Source: Plumapathes pennacea (taxonomy: Eukaryota > Cnidaria > Anthozoa > Antipatharia > Myriopathidae). Taken from it: 64,000 nt of DNA. This document shows positions 1-10,786 of the stretch, piece by piece. A program made the position numbers and the translations under genes. The notes beneath the pieces were generated by a model. That model was not told where the DNA came from. It ran no database searches and worked only from the letters and a program-made list of their open reading frames with translations. The stretch lies in assembly GCA_964036295.1 (NCBI GenBank), contig OZ038469.1:6712067-6776066 (forward strand), written 5' to 3'. Every line of letters begins with the position of its first letter. Position 1 is the first letter of the stretch.

Positions 1-837
1 TGTAGGCATCGATGAGTTTCTCGTCATCATCCTGCAATACAGAAATGGACAAGCCAATGAGACTCTTTCTAAATATACAAATCAGTGGAAGAGAGGAAAC
101 TCAAAATATTAGGAATATTTACCAGTGATGGAAGGGGAGGATCTCCTGAACGGAAAACTGGAGACAGACTCTCTTCAGTTGTACATTTTGTTGGTGCTGC
201 AGGGAGTGCTCTTCTTATTTTAGACCACGCTTCTGGTTAGCTAGTCTCGTGGCTTCTGCCACGCAAATAGTATCCAGCATCTAAACATGGCATGTAAATT
301 TGATGTGGTTAACTGATTATTGATGCATTTAGTTTTTAGTGCAACTGTATATAACAGCCAGATCCTAAGTAAAAAGAAAGCTAACCTCTTCTTCAAGCAG
401 CAACTCAATTGATCCTTTGTCGACACCTGCTTTCAAGAGCACTTCTTTACAACTGTTATTCTCCTATTAAAGGTACAGAACACAAAGAAAAGCAATAAGC
501 ATTAACCATTTCCATTAAAAATAAACATAAAATGAATGTTTTGTCGATTGAATTTATGAAGCAACATGATGTCCTCACAGATACGCAATTTATACAACAT
601 ACGACTCAAGAGTCCATCGTCAGAGTAGTTTGTGTTTGAGAATGACGTAATGTTTATTCAGTGAGAGTTCATTTGAGCCAGGGGAAACAAAAATAGTTCG
701 ACATAGCGGGGAGTTCGCGATAGCCGATAGTATAAAAAATGACTGTAGCTGGGGCACTTACAGTGTTTCCAACGCCGTTTGAGTTGAACACTATTTCTTT
801 AAATAAACGTCAACAACATAACATTTATACTCACCAT
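1..837 (-). CDS. 5' end of an unidentified minus-strand gene (runs off the window)
   Basis: Three exon pieces read right to left with one continuous phase. The ATG at 835-837 is followed at once by a GTGAGT donor. The second exon is 386-460 (25 codons), with an AG acceptor and a GTTAGC donor. The third exon, 1-31, follows a TGTATTGCAG acceptor and leaves the window. The start of the protein reads M-NNSCKEVLLKAGVDKGSIE, then an acidic stretch ending EEEDDDEKLIDAY. Every intron is phase 0, and the codons are those of a typical soluble acidic protein. I do not recognise the family. An initiator ATG that forms the last codon of exon 1 is unusual but known in animals. A palindromic E2F-like site lies about 135 bases upstream. 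An alternative reading uses an ATG near 946 in another frame, which would not join the second exon in phase. Confidence 0.5.
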
Positions 838-971
838 TGTTCCGTGGGCGGCTTGTAGAGTCTGTGTAAAGGCAGATAAGATTTTTGGTAGACAAAAACC
901 CCGCCGGCTTCAAACTGACAAAAAAAAAACTTTTGCTGATGCTATACATTTCGTGATGATGATATTTAGAT

Positions 972-983
972 TTTGGCGCCAAA
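972..983. promoter_or_regulatory. Perfect palindromic E2F-like site
   Basis: TTTGGCGCCAAA is a perfect 12-base palindrome matching the TTTSGCGC core bound by E2F/DP. It lies upstream of the minus-strand start at 837, in a locally GC-rich patch. Established knowledge: such sites mark cell-cycle promoters. That it drives this gene is inference. Confidence 0.4.
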
Positions 984-1056
984 TGCCGATGGGCGGGCGC
1001 GCACCAAGTATCGATTTTCGGCGGGAAAGTACATGTTATTTCAATTCCACTACTAA

Positions 1057-1320
1057 AGGCTGGCAAAACAAGGACACATTGTGGCGGCAACATTGCTAGC
1101 CTGCTCATGTTTCCCAAATGTTGCCCCGTTTTGCCACGCGCGAAACATTTGTTGCTGACACAAAATTTGTGTCCTGGACACAAGAAATGTTTCTGAAAAA
1201 CCTCAGAAACATTTGTTGTGTCCGCACTGTGCGCAACAATGTTACCGCACGTTTTGCCACCCTGGCAACATCGAAGGACACAATGTTGCCGCAGCAATGT
1301 GTCCTCGTTTTGCCAAGCCT
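1057..1320. mobile_element. Inverted-repeat MITE, copy 1, with TAA target duplication
   Basis: Both ends carry the inverted sequence AGGCTTGGCAAAACGAGGAC (left copy with two mismatches), and the element is flanked by TAA at 1054-1056 and 1321-1323. Inside, further inverted motifs (ACACAAATTTGTGTCC) make most of the element self-complementary. A second copy lies in intron 1 of the transporter gene (21418-21655). A three-base TAA duplication suggests a Harbinger-type MITE. There is no coding capacity. Confidence 0.7.
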
Positions 1321-1323
1321 TAA

Positions 1324-1555
1324 GAGTTATTTTGACTCGACCACGGTCAAAATTACCTCTCATACAGAGTTAAATTACACAAGCAGTTTTTGACTCTTCT
1401 AAACAGTGTTGTTTTAACTCTTCTATTATAGACTGGAGTAAAAAATAACTCCACTTTCGGAGTTGAAATAACTCCGGTACAAATAACTCCACCTGGAAGA
1501 GTTAATTTTACTCCCCCCGAAGAGTTGTTTCTACTCGGTAAAATTCTCAGTGTAA
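1324..1555. repeat. Repeat rich in AACTCC/AACTCT motifs in both orientations
   Basis: At least ten AGTTA / AACTC(C/T) boxes occur in direct and inverted order (for example ATAACTCCACTTTCGGAGTT). The composition resembles the subterminal repeats of a small DNA transposon. It begins directly after the neighbouring MITE. The ends are not resolved. Confidence 0.4.
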
Positions 1556-1811
1556 CAAGATGCTATATAAGTTTTCGAGGGTGTCAATTATCTTTTGTCC
1601 TTGTTTTGTATAAGCCTGACCTTGTATGGTGCTCGTTTGCGGTCGTAATTAAGGTATCATACCTATTATAGCCTACTGAAGCCTATTTATCTCAGTGGCG
1701 ATCGCCGGAGTTTGAGCTTGACTGCTGTTGGAGAAGTGTGATTTTATCAGCAAAATGTCGGGTACGGCCGAAATTGCTTGCCAGCCTTGTCTCTTTCTTG
1801 TGTGTGTGTGT

Positions 1812-1832
1812 GGGGGGGGGGGGGGGGGGGGG
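1812..1832. repeat. Poly-G run
   Basis: A 21-base G homopolymer preceded by a short TG repeat. Length in the assembly is likely to be unreliable. Confidence 0.9.
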
Positions 1833-1857
1833 AGGGAGCACAGTTTAAAACATCTTT

Positions 1858-3232
1858 ATTGCTCGTGGAGGCGTAGCCCCGACGAGCTTAGTTCTGCACT
1901 CCGTGTCTTCTTCTTCATCATATTATTTTCTTCTGGGTTACGAATCAGCACACGGTGATTGTTCACATTGCCACGTGATATGCGATGACGTAAGGTGACT
2001 TCGCAAGCAACTTGAGATGTGGGCGCCGCGATTTAATTGTACGTTGGTACAATTGTGTGTAAAGTTAGCTGTATCCCATCCAAACTCAACACCGTTTGGC
2101 TCTGTGGAACATGCATGGACAAGCTGGGTTTTAGGAAACGATTTTGGCTTGCGTTCTTAAGTTCACCGTCATAGCCGTAAACAAATGTTTGATGGATTCG
2201 ACTTTATTTAATGGATACCACTACGGAATTGCAAATAATTCTGTCGCCGCTAATTCTTTAGTCCCGACGAACTTCCTGTGGCGACACGAAATACCTCTGG
2301 GAAGAGACCAGGCCGAAAACGGACACCAAAGCCATGACGAACTTTTGCCGTAAACAATGTTGACTTTAATATGCTTTACACTGTACATGACATATGTTGC
2401 CTTGTACATACTGTAGCTGTTTTGTAAAGTTTTTTCGTCGAAAGTATATTCGTTTTCGTGATAAAAAATATCAATTCTTACGGTTTAAGACTGCGCAACG
2501 TTGCTTTGTGAATATATTACATGTTCATGCTGCGCGCGAGCGTGACAGTTGTGAAAATACTTCGGCTTATTGTACAGCGCCTGCTGAAATATTTCTTCCA
2601 TTCGATCATGTAGCCTTTGTTTCGTAGTGGTAATTGAAGTGTATACTAGAAATGAAAAATACATCGAAATAATTCTGAGCATTGAGTTTGTTAGTCACAA
2701 ATGACTGAACACGCTGTGAACAAAACCGCAATACTATTGTAAACAAGTATCGTGTTACTTTCCTCGCTGTCAATTTTATATTTGTTACGGAGCGGGAATA
2801 CTCGAAAGCCTCAAAGAAGAAACGCATTCAGTAAAAAATATGTACATAAGCATTAAAGCCAAGGCTAGATTATCGTGGCCTCTGATTAAAAATAAGCGTT
2901 CAAGGTCAAACTGTCAAAATCGACTGAGCATGAAAAGATAAGTCACGCATTACTCTTTTCTTGCGGGCTAACCTTTTCACTCAAAAGCTCAAAATGCAGA
3001 GTCATTCAACCTTTACGAGGCAAGTGTATGAGTGTTGTAATGATAATTTAAAGTAATAGGTTTCATTTGAGCAAGGTGTCAAAAGTCAAGTTCTCTACAC
3101 TGTATGATATTTTTCTGGTGAGAAACTGAAAATCTCTTTTGGGAGTCTTGCTCTTGTCCCTACTTCCCATGTTAGTTTCTTCTTGTCTCAACCCCATCCA
3201 ACGAGCTCACTCGCAACCAGTCTTGTTTAGCT
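1858..3232 (-). mobile_element. Hairpin-ended repeat family B, copy 1 (reverse orientation)
   Basis: The terminal hairpin is at 1859-1887 (GCTCGT ... ACGAGC around a GC-rich loop). The body, read on the minus strand, matches three other copies in this window: 3798-4756, 10787-12564 and about 43700-44857. Shared marks are the block around GAACTTGGCTTTTGACACC, a block on polymorphic TATTATTGCG, and the TGATT...CACGGTGATTG segment next to the hairpin. The far end lies near 3219-3232, where AACAAGACTGG is shared with the copy at 10787. There is no long open frame, so it is non-autonomous. The superfamily is unknown. Confidence 0.6.
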
Positions 3233-3625
3233 CTAAAACGGCTCCATAGCGTTCAAAAGAGATCCAGGACACAATTACTATACACAAAAGCGTGATATTT
3301 TTCGTAATTTTATTTTATCGTAGATATCAGCAAAATCGCACTCAGAGGTTGGGCTGCCTGTGGTTCAGCCTTGCCTTCTGCGGCGGGCCTTGTATTCATG
3401 TATTTGTCGAGCTAAACTTGCGCTGCCACCAGCAAGCGTTATGACAATTAGCTGAAAGGGCAACGAAAAGATCAATTTCTTCCATTACTTGCTAATAGTT
3501 CGCTTGAATAATTTGGTATTGTGAATACTGTTTAATTTCAAATTAAAATGGCGCCGCACGATGACCTAAGCTCAAACGCTACGTTAAATTTCCAAGCGAG
3601 CTTAAATTTATCAAGCGTGAGCACG
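3233..3625. other. Intergenic stretch, nothing recognised
   Basis: No credible exon, RNA gene or repeat shared with the rest of the window was seen here. Confidence 0.5.
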
Positions 3626-3797
3626 GCCTATAGCACACACCATTCTTTTTCTCCTTCCTTTGCGTGTAGCACTTGACTTCGAAGAAAAGATTGAGACAAC
3701 ATTTCGGTAAAACAAAGGCTGCTCTTGTTGAGTAGTACCAAAGTAAAAGTCCAATCTCGGCAGAGCGAGGGGGTATCTGTGATTATCGTATTTCTAG
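3626..3797 (+). mobile_element. Helitron-family fragment (3' end, CTAG terminus)
   Basis: The fragment matches the 3' ends of the copies at 19500-20107, 47221-48701 and 60893-63716. It ends in ATTATCGTATTTCTAG followed by T, the CTRR-then-T pattern of Helitron 3' ends. It abuts family B copy 2 directly at 3798, so one element inserted next to or into the other. Confidence 0.65.
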
Positions 3798-4756
3798 TAC
3801 ACTTGCTTCTTAAAGGTTGAGCGACTCTGCATTTTGAGCTTAGGAAACACGTCCGCCGGCAAGAAAAGCTGAGTAATGCGTGACATATGTTTTTATACAC
3901 AATCGATTTTGGCAGTTTGACTTCGAACACTTATTTCTAATCAGAGGCCACGATTAATCCAGCCTTCGCTTTCTTTTATTAATTGAATGCGTTTCTCCTA
4001 CCAGGCTTTCGAACATTTGTGCTCTATAACAAATATAAAATTGAAAGCGAGGAATGAATGTAACACGAGACTTGTTTACAATATTATTGCGGTTTTGTTC
4101 ACAGCGTGTTCAGTCCATTTGTGACTCCAAGCTCAATGCTCAGGACTATTTCGGTGTATTTTTCATTTCTAGTGTACAATGACCACTGCGAAACAAAGGC
4201 TACATGATCGAATAGAAGAAACATTTTAACAGGCAATCTACGATAAGCAGAAGCATTTTTTGAGGCAACAAATGTCACGTATAGTGTAAAGCATAAACCG
4301 CCACTGTTTTACGGCTAAACCTCATCGCAGTTTTGGTTTCCGCTTTCGGCCTGGTATCTTACCAGAAGTATTTCGTGTTTCGTCGGGACTAAATAATTAG
4401 CGGCGACAGAGTTATTTGCAATCCCGTAGCGGTATCCATCAAATATCGAATCCACCAAATTTCCGCGGTGAACTTGGGAACCCAAGCTAAAATCATTCCC
4501 TAAAATCCAGTTTATCCATGCACGTGCCACTGAGCCAAAATGTGTTGAGTTTGGATGGGATGCAGTTAACTTTTGCACACAAGTAATGAACAATTCAATA
4601 GCCCACATCTGAAGTTGTTCGCGAAGTCAATCTACGTCATCGCATGTCATGTGACAATGTGAGCCAATCACCGTGTGCTGATTCTCGACCCAGAAAGAAA
4701 CAAAACAAAACAAAAAAATAATTTGCAAATTTAAGCTCGCCGCAGCTGCGAGCAAT
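3798..4756 (+). mobile_element. Hairpin-ended repeat family B, copy 2
   Basis: Same family as 1858-3232 but in the opposite orientation. The 5' part is missing and replaced by the Helitron fragment ending at 3797. The 3' hairpin (AAGCTCGCCGCAGCTGCGAG) is at 4733-4752. There is no coding capacity. Confidence 0.6.
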
Positions 4757-4789
4757 TATACAATTTATACTGTTGACAAGCCGTTCGAA

Positions 4790-5500
4790 GTATGGCTAGA
4801 TATGAGCGCCGCAGAAGCTAGCGAGGTAAGGTCCGTGTACTTTGAAGTAAACTCGTCAGTTATTGCTTTGATTTTGAGAGAATTTTAACCTGTTTTGAGG
4901 TTCAGATACATAACAAATTGAATTCGCCGTTGAAGCTCATTAAGTATGCGTAACTCATGACCGAGCACCCTTAAGCTGCCCGTCGCTTGGCCGTAGCCGG
5001 GCATACAGTATTCAGGGTTAGGGATAACTTGCTGGCCTCAACAGAAGAAATTTTAAGCAATGCCAACAGACCGACAGAGTTTGTGCGCGTCATTGTTCGT
5101 CAACTCTCCAGTGAAAGGAAGACAACTGTCACACGTAATTTAAACACGCACAAGTATTAACCGACATTTGAATGATTGAATTTCAGTGAGTGAACTATTG
5201 ACAATTCTCCAACTATTAAACTTTCGTCCAGGTGATTTTCGAAGCATAATCTTATCGACTTCGGAGTTTGTTTTGAACAACGTGTTGTATTTCGCGAGAA
5301 TTCCTGCTGTGGCAATTTTGAAGTGTCTTGTAGTTTTATAAAGGTCAAAAAGCCGATCAAAATTTCTCTGGATTAAAGCGGCGCTGAGGCTTCTCAGGCA
5401 AGGATTGTGTACTTTAAAGTATTTCCTGCCCATTATGCTTTGATTTGGGAGGAATTTAGGCCATTTAGAGGTTCACATCATCAATAAAGTTTGAATCAGC
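4790..5500. repeat. Divergent Helitron-like fragments
   Basis: Segments near 4790-4970 and 5395-5500 resemble the interior of the Helitron copy at 19560-19690. Shared words are a GTGTACTTTGAAGTAAAC-like block, then TTGCTTTGATT and GAATT followed by TTTTGAG. Divergence is high, so this is a tentative call. The open frames here are short and show no family motif. Confidence 0.3.
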
Positions 5501-6507
5501 CGATCACTGTGTGAAACCGTAAATAACATTTGTCGTGCGTGGGTGACTCTCGCACTGTCAAACAGCACAATAACCTGAAATGTCGGTCGTTTCCTTGCCC
5601 TTAACCCAAGCCCGAAAATTGGGAAAACGGTGGGAGAACACATCTAAAACATTCTTCAAATCTCTCTTTCGAAATACGACCACCATGAAACTCCGCCATC
5701 ACTTGTTGCTCAAATAACCTTTGCTACGTGTAACCAATGAGAAACGGTGTCTTATGTTGATTAGCCAAAAACAAATCAAAATTTGCCATTGTCACTCCAT
5801 CTAGTTTTCTATTTCTATCTAATGTATATATTCATACCCGTGGTCAGTCAAATTAGGGCATCAAATCTTGCTGAAAGTTAGCCTGCCTTGGGGCTTCAAC
5901 TGTTACCTGTCTTTGTAGTAAAGTGCTACCTACATGTTTCTTACACTTATTGTCGATTTTTTTTCTATTATCCCTTGCTGATATATTTCAATATTCTGCA
6001 AATGAAGAGTAAGTCAAATGACGAAGCGTTTGTTTAGTCGAAGTTTCATCTAAATTAAAGGCGGAAATTCCTAAGCTTTTGTGAACTACATTATTATGCT
6101 GCTAATGTGATGCGTGAGCACCAAAATACAAACAACGAAAACAACGGAAAATATGCGGTTGCTCTTGTATCAAAAACCACAATGAATCTTGTGGTTAGTC
6201 ATTGTCCTGGTTGAATGTCAGATGCCGAGACGAAATCAAACATACTATAAATCCAATGAAAAACGTGCAAATTTAGCATTTGCATAGTACTACATCAGAA
6301 CAAAGTAGAAACAAAGTCCGTCTACTCTAGTCCCAGAGGTTTTCTAATCCTCCGAGTGAGCGCTGAGCAGCGGAGCGGCGAAAAGCGAGTCGCGAAGCGA
6401 GAAACCTCTGGCACCAGGGTAACAATGGTCAAAATCCACAGAAACAAGCAATATATTCGACTCGTGTCCCCTGGAGCACTCAGGTTTGGTAGCCAGGACT
6501 CCTTGTC
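5501..6507. other. Intergenic stretch, nothing coding recognised
   Basis: Low-complexity AT-rich sequence. At 6320-6420 an AGAGGTTT / AAACCTCT pair brackets GC-rich GAAGCGAGxxxCGAAG-like boxes, which is probably another small repeat. At 6508-6545 there is a short match to the 5' end of family B (CAAGACTGGTTTCCCAGTGA). Confidence 0.4.
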
Positions 6508-6574
6508 AAACAAGACTGGTTTCCCAGTGAGGTCGCGGCGTTGAGGTCAAAGATTTTAGCTTTAAACTTGGGCC

Positions 6575-6722
6575 GGATTTTATCCCCCCGGATAGAATAT
6601 TCTATCCCCTTCCGCTCTCGCAGATTTTATCCCCTCTCGCGGATTTTATCCCCCCGGATAGAATCCGCTAGCGGACTTCATCCCCTCTCGCGGATTTTAT
6701 CCCCGCGGATTTTATACCCCCG
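6575..6722 (+). repeat. Left inverted end, CGGATTTTATCCCC cluster
   Basis: About six GATTTTATCCCC or GATAGAATNCGC units occur in 150 bases, several arranged as CCCCCCGGATAGAATCCGCT. The reverse complement of this pattern is found only at 13985-14142 in this window. Confidence 0.75.
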
Positions 6723-6831
6723 TCATTGCTCTCAATCGCGGGAAATGTGAAACGTGATAGAAGATTGCCCTTTTAGCCAGAGTCATTGACGGATCGAACC
6801 GCTTACTATGATTTCAAATCGGGATCCAAAC

Positions 6832-7075
6832 CACTAATTAAACGTTAATAAAAGGCTTCACTATAACGAATTGAATTGAATTGAATTGAAGTTTTTTTAA
6901 AAACCGCCTATTGTTATAAAGGCGGTAACACTTCAAATGGATCGAAGCCTTCCGTTTACACACTAATTAAACGCTTTCAACGCTTCACTATAACGAATTG
7001 AATTGAAGTTTTTTTAAAACCGCCTATTGTTATAAAGGCGTTTACACTTCGAATGGATCGAAGCCTTTCGCATTG
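6832..7075 (+). repeat. Two tandem ~115-base units with a GCCT/AGGC hairpin
   Basis: Each unit reads CACTAATTAAACG, then CTTCACTATAACGAATTGAA, then an ACCGCC...GGCGG hairpin, then CACTTC and ATGGATCGAAGCC. The first unit also carries four GAATT pentamers. The units lie just inside the left transposon end. They may be extra subterminal binding sites. Confidence 0.65.
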
Positions 7076-7090
7076 GCAGAAATATCGGAC

Positions 7091-7116
7091 AAGATGGCCG
7101 CCACGCATGCGCATTG
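7091..7116. promoter_or_regulatory. YY1-like and NRF1-like promoter motifs
   Basis: AAGATGGCCGCC (YY1-type) is followed directly by CACGCATGCGCATTG (containing the NRF1-type palindrome GCATGC/TGCGCA). Such pairs mark TATA-less animal promoters. They lie about 600 bases before the transposase start, so a role as its promoter is plausible inference. Confidence 0.35.
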
Positions 7117-7698
7117 ACGCACACAATCCGTTGGCTCTCTCTAAGATCAATAAAGAAAAATGTATGGAAGAGATCACAAATTGCATAAATACTTGTTCCT
7201 GACGAAAAACCGGCAAAATGTCCAGCTCGGTAGTTGTAGTTATGACTTAAAGACATCGTTTTAACCGTAACTCGATACAGTATTTCGAGTCCTTCTTTCT
7301 ACTTTGAGCGGTAAAACTTACCTTCATTTCACGCTCTGTGAGCACACTGTTTCTTCTTAATTTATGCACCATATGCGTGTTTTGAGTCCAAGTTAAGGTG
7401 TATTATTCCCCTCCAATCCAAAATGTCCAGCTTTCGATATCGAGTTGAAGGTTCAAATAATCGATAGCACGCAAAAAAGGCCTCCAATTTTCATGCTGTG
7501 TTTCTACTCTGAGCGAGGGCATTTCGATAAGTTTCTTCAGCCACAGGCGCCATATTTAAATGCCAAGCGTCCGTATAACTCTTGTGATCGGGCAGTTTTT
7601 GTCGCACTATGTTCTTCCACTCTGGTCGCCATGTTTGTTGTGGTATGTAGGTTCCCAGTCCCTCTCTTTGCGCCTGACTGTTTTTGATTTTCGCGGCA

Positions 7699-10267
7699 AT
7701 GGCAGATGCCCGTTCTCAATACACGATCGACAAATACAAGGTGGAATTATCGACAACTGATTACCCCTTGTCATATGTTAGAAGGCAGGCGATTCAAAAT
7801 GCAGAAATCGCATATTCTATAGAGATTCCTTGGCCAATGCTTAAAAAATGGAATATGCTAATGAAGCTTACTGACATCAAAGAGGATGGCATAAATTACA
7901 TCGACTTGCTCAATGCATCTATCCCTGACCACTGCTTTGCAGTGAAAAGTGACTGTGAGAGAATCAATGAAAGGCTGCGGGTTGTTTCTAATCGAGTGAG
8001 TCAGTCCTATCGCCAAGCACGTGGCAGCACATGGCACAAAATTGAAAATAAAACATCCAAGTTATGTGTAAAGAAAGGAGAAAGTGAATCGGTTCAGGAG
8101 TTAAAATCCCAGCGAAAGCAAAATTTGGAAGAGCTTGAGAGTTGGAAAACCAAGTATTCAAACCTAGAAAAGGAATTGGAGGAACTTTACAATGAGCTTG
8201 TGAATGCCAAACAGATTTTGGAAGCATTGTGTGAAGAAATCCACAATGAGAATCAGCAATTGAGGGAGTATATTGATACCCTGGAAAGAAACCAGTCTCT
8301 CCAGTGCCAAAGCAAAAAGTTCAATGAAGTTGGACCAAAACAGCAAAGCAGAAAACTGAAAGCTTTAAAAAGTAAAGTGCAGTGTGCACTATGGTTTTGC
8401 AAATCCTTTGGGCTTGAATTGTCTCAATTCAGGGTGAAAGATTCTGAAGGGATTGAGCACACAGTTCACTGCAATGACAGCACTCCCACTCAAAACCATG
8501 GTACCGGTGGCTCATATACCTCACTTTCTCAAGAAGACAAACATAAACTTGAGAGAGTCTTGTACCTATTAGATAAATTTTGTGTTGGTGATGATTTCTA
8601 TCATGAGCTCACAATAACAACAGAGGGATTGCCCAAGTCTTACCTGGTCAAGCAAATGAGGCGTGACATAAATCAAGTATGCCACATTGAGAGGACCCCA
8701 GGATTTCTACCAGGGGCACAAGTTTCTAGTTTTGAAGCCACCCTACAGCATAGTATTCTTGACTTCTTCAAGGGAGGTGGAACTCTAAGTGACAATGAGC
8801 CCATCAAAGTAAAACTGAGTGGAGATGGAGCCCGAATGTCCAGGTCAACCAATTTCATGATTTTTTCTTTTTCACTCTTGCAATTGGGGGAAAAAGTCAT
8901 GTCACCCAATTACAACCGTTCTGCTGCCATTGTAAATGGTCCAGAAAATTATGAAACACTCCAGTCATCCTTTCGAGAAATTCTCAATGAAGTAAACAAT
9001 CTAATTGACAAAGGCACAACAACTGTTGATGGTCAATCTGTCAAACTGGAATTCTTTCTGGGAGGGGACATGAAGTTCCTTCTAATGATGATGGGCCTTA
9101 GTGGCGCTACCTCCCAGTATGCATGCTTATGGTGCAAGATACCAAAACAAGAGAGGTATGACATGACCAAGGCAAAGGATTTTTATTGTTCAGAACTAAT
9201 CAAAAGAACACTACAAGAAATCAAGGATATGGCAAAGCTGAAAAAGAACAATTTTTGCTGCATTCATGAGCCACTTCTAAACATTGAACTGGATCATGTC
9301 GTTCTGGATGAACTACACTTGCTGCTGAGAAAAACAGACAGGTTGCTAGAAAATGTGCTAACTGAATGTGAGGAAAGGGAATCTACTGAAAACTTCATCA
9401 AGTCACCAAGAGAAAACTGGTCATCTAATTACACCAAGGAGCTGGTGAAAATTATTAATCAAATGGGAATCACTTTTTCAGTCTGGAACAACCGAAATGC
9501 TGATGGATCATCTAGCAACCAAAAGGAATGCACAAGTTTGCTTGGTTCCCAAAAGACAAAAATTGCTCAAAGAACTACCCCTCCACTTGCACAAGCTACT
9601 GTACCCAGACACATGTTCAGTGGTTGTGGACATCTGGACTAAATTTGATGAACTTTATGACATGCTAACCAACTTTGAACTTCAAAGCAACTCTGCCACA
9701 GAGACTTATGAGAAAGCCACAGCCTGGATTAATCTATTTTGTTCTCTTGGGGGAAAACGAATGGGCTATGAAAGGCCACGAGTGACCCCATACATGCATT
9801 GCATGCCGTATCACATTCCAAAGTTCATCGAGGATCATGGGTGTTTCAAGAAGTTCACAGGGCAAGGTGTTGAGAAGAATAATGACTGCGCGAAGAAATT
9901 TTTTTTTCAGAAAACCAACAAATGGGATGGAGCCTGTGACATTCTCACCACTGAAAACCGACAGTTTCAGTTGAAGCACCATGAGAGAGAAAGGGGCTGC
10001 TATGTCAAGAGAAAACTAGAGTACTGGAATGAAGAAATCCAAAAACTGAGGCAAGAAAAAAGGGCAAAATTTGGTGACACTAGTTTTTCTGATGACATTA
10101 CACAACAATCAGAATCCTTTGATGGCCTCCAGGAATATCAAAAGATGACAGTTTCTGAGCTCAGGAAGCTAATAAGGGAAAGAGGAATCAAATCAAAGGG
10201 GGTATCAAAGCTCAAGAAGGAGGACTTAGTTTCACTTCTAAAGCAAAATGAATCTACTGGTAATTGA
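7699..10267 (+). CDS. Transposase-like protein with coiled coil, DDE-like core and C-terminal SAP domain (one frameshift)
   Basis: Frame one runs to 9642 and frame two from about 9558 to 10267. The best join is one extra A in the A5 tract at 9558-9562, since the sense of the protein continues across it. I prefer the Met at 7699 over the one at 7684. Counting from 7684: a strong coiled coil (about residues 135-205), a core with KLSGDGARM (D381) and FFLGGDMKFLL (D462), a C-x2-C (C481, C484) followed by H538 and H545, then after the frameshift FTGQGVEKNNDCAKKFF as a candidate third acidic motif. The protein ends in a SAP DNA-binding motif (VSELRKLIRERGIKSKG). This order (D, D, zinc-like insert, E) is shared by RNase H-fold cut-and-paste transposases. 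The exact superfamily is not recognised. A further open stretch (10248-10433) may be a displaced tail. With the frameshift the copy is probably inactive unless the extra A is an assembly error. Confidence 0.7.
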
Positions 10268-10436
10268 AATGAGAGGTACAACTGAAGAACTGCAGGGACA
10301 TAAAAGAACCATTGAGGATGTAACTAAATCTCTGGCAGTAACCACCCTCAAGTCCTTGGAAGAAATGATGAGATCACATAGCAGCGTAACATTTGATTTC
10401 ATCAACACACTTACAACTAAAGCACCATATTGAGCA

Positions 10437-10786
10437 GTGTGATATGCACACTATATATAAGAACACTCCATTTACAGTAACTAAACATTGCATTTGCAAA
10501 GTACAAAACTTACTTCATTATATGCATGAACATGAGGTCTTGATGAATTGTACAGATAACTTTTCTGTATATGTTCTTTGCATTTCAACCATTGTGCCTT
10601 TGTTATTCAACGCAAATCTCTTTGGCGTCTTACTGAAGAAACATCGCATTTTGAGAGGATACTTTATCATATGTCCTTCACCATGTTGGTTGTACAACCG
10701 GTCCCAATTTGTTGACCAGAACGAAGCTCCAAAATCATCATCATTGTACAAGGTCCAGTGCTTGCTTTCAGCCATTCTGTTCTTAT
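10437..10786. other. 3' flank of the transposase gene, nothing recognised
   Basis: AT-rich sequence between the transposase stop region and the family B insertion. Open frames on both strands lack family motifs. Confidence 0.4.

Noticed and set aside
791..1363. 190-codon minus-strand frame
   Set aside because: It lies largely over the MITE at 1057-1320 and continues out of phase with the gene exons. It is an open frame by chance.
5140..5433. 97-codon minus-strand frame
   Set aside because: It overlaps divergent Helitron-like sequence and shows no motif or splice context.
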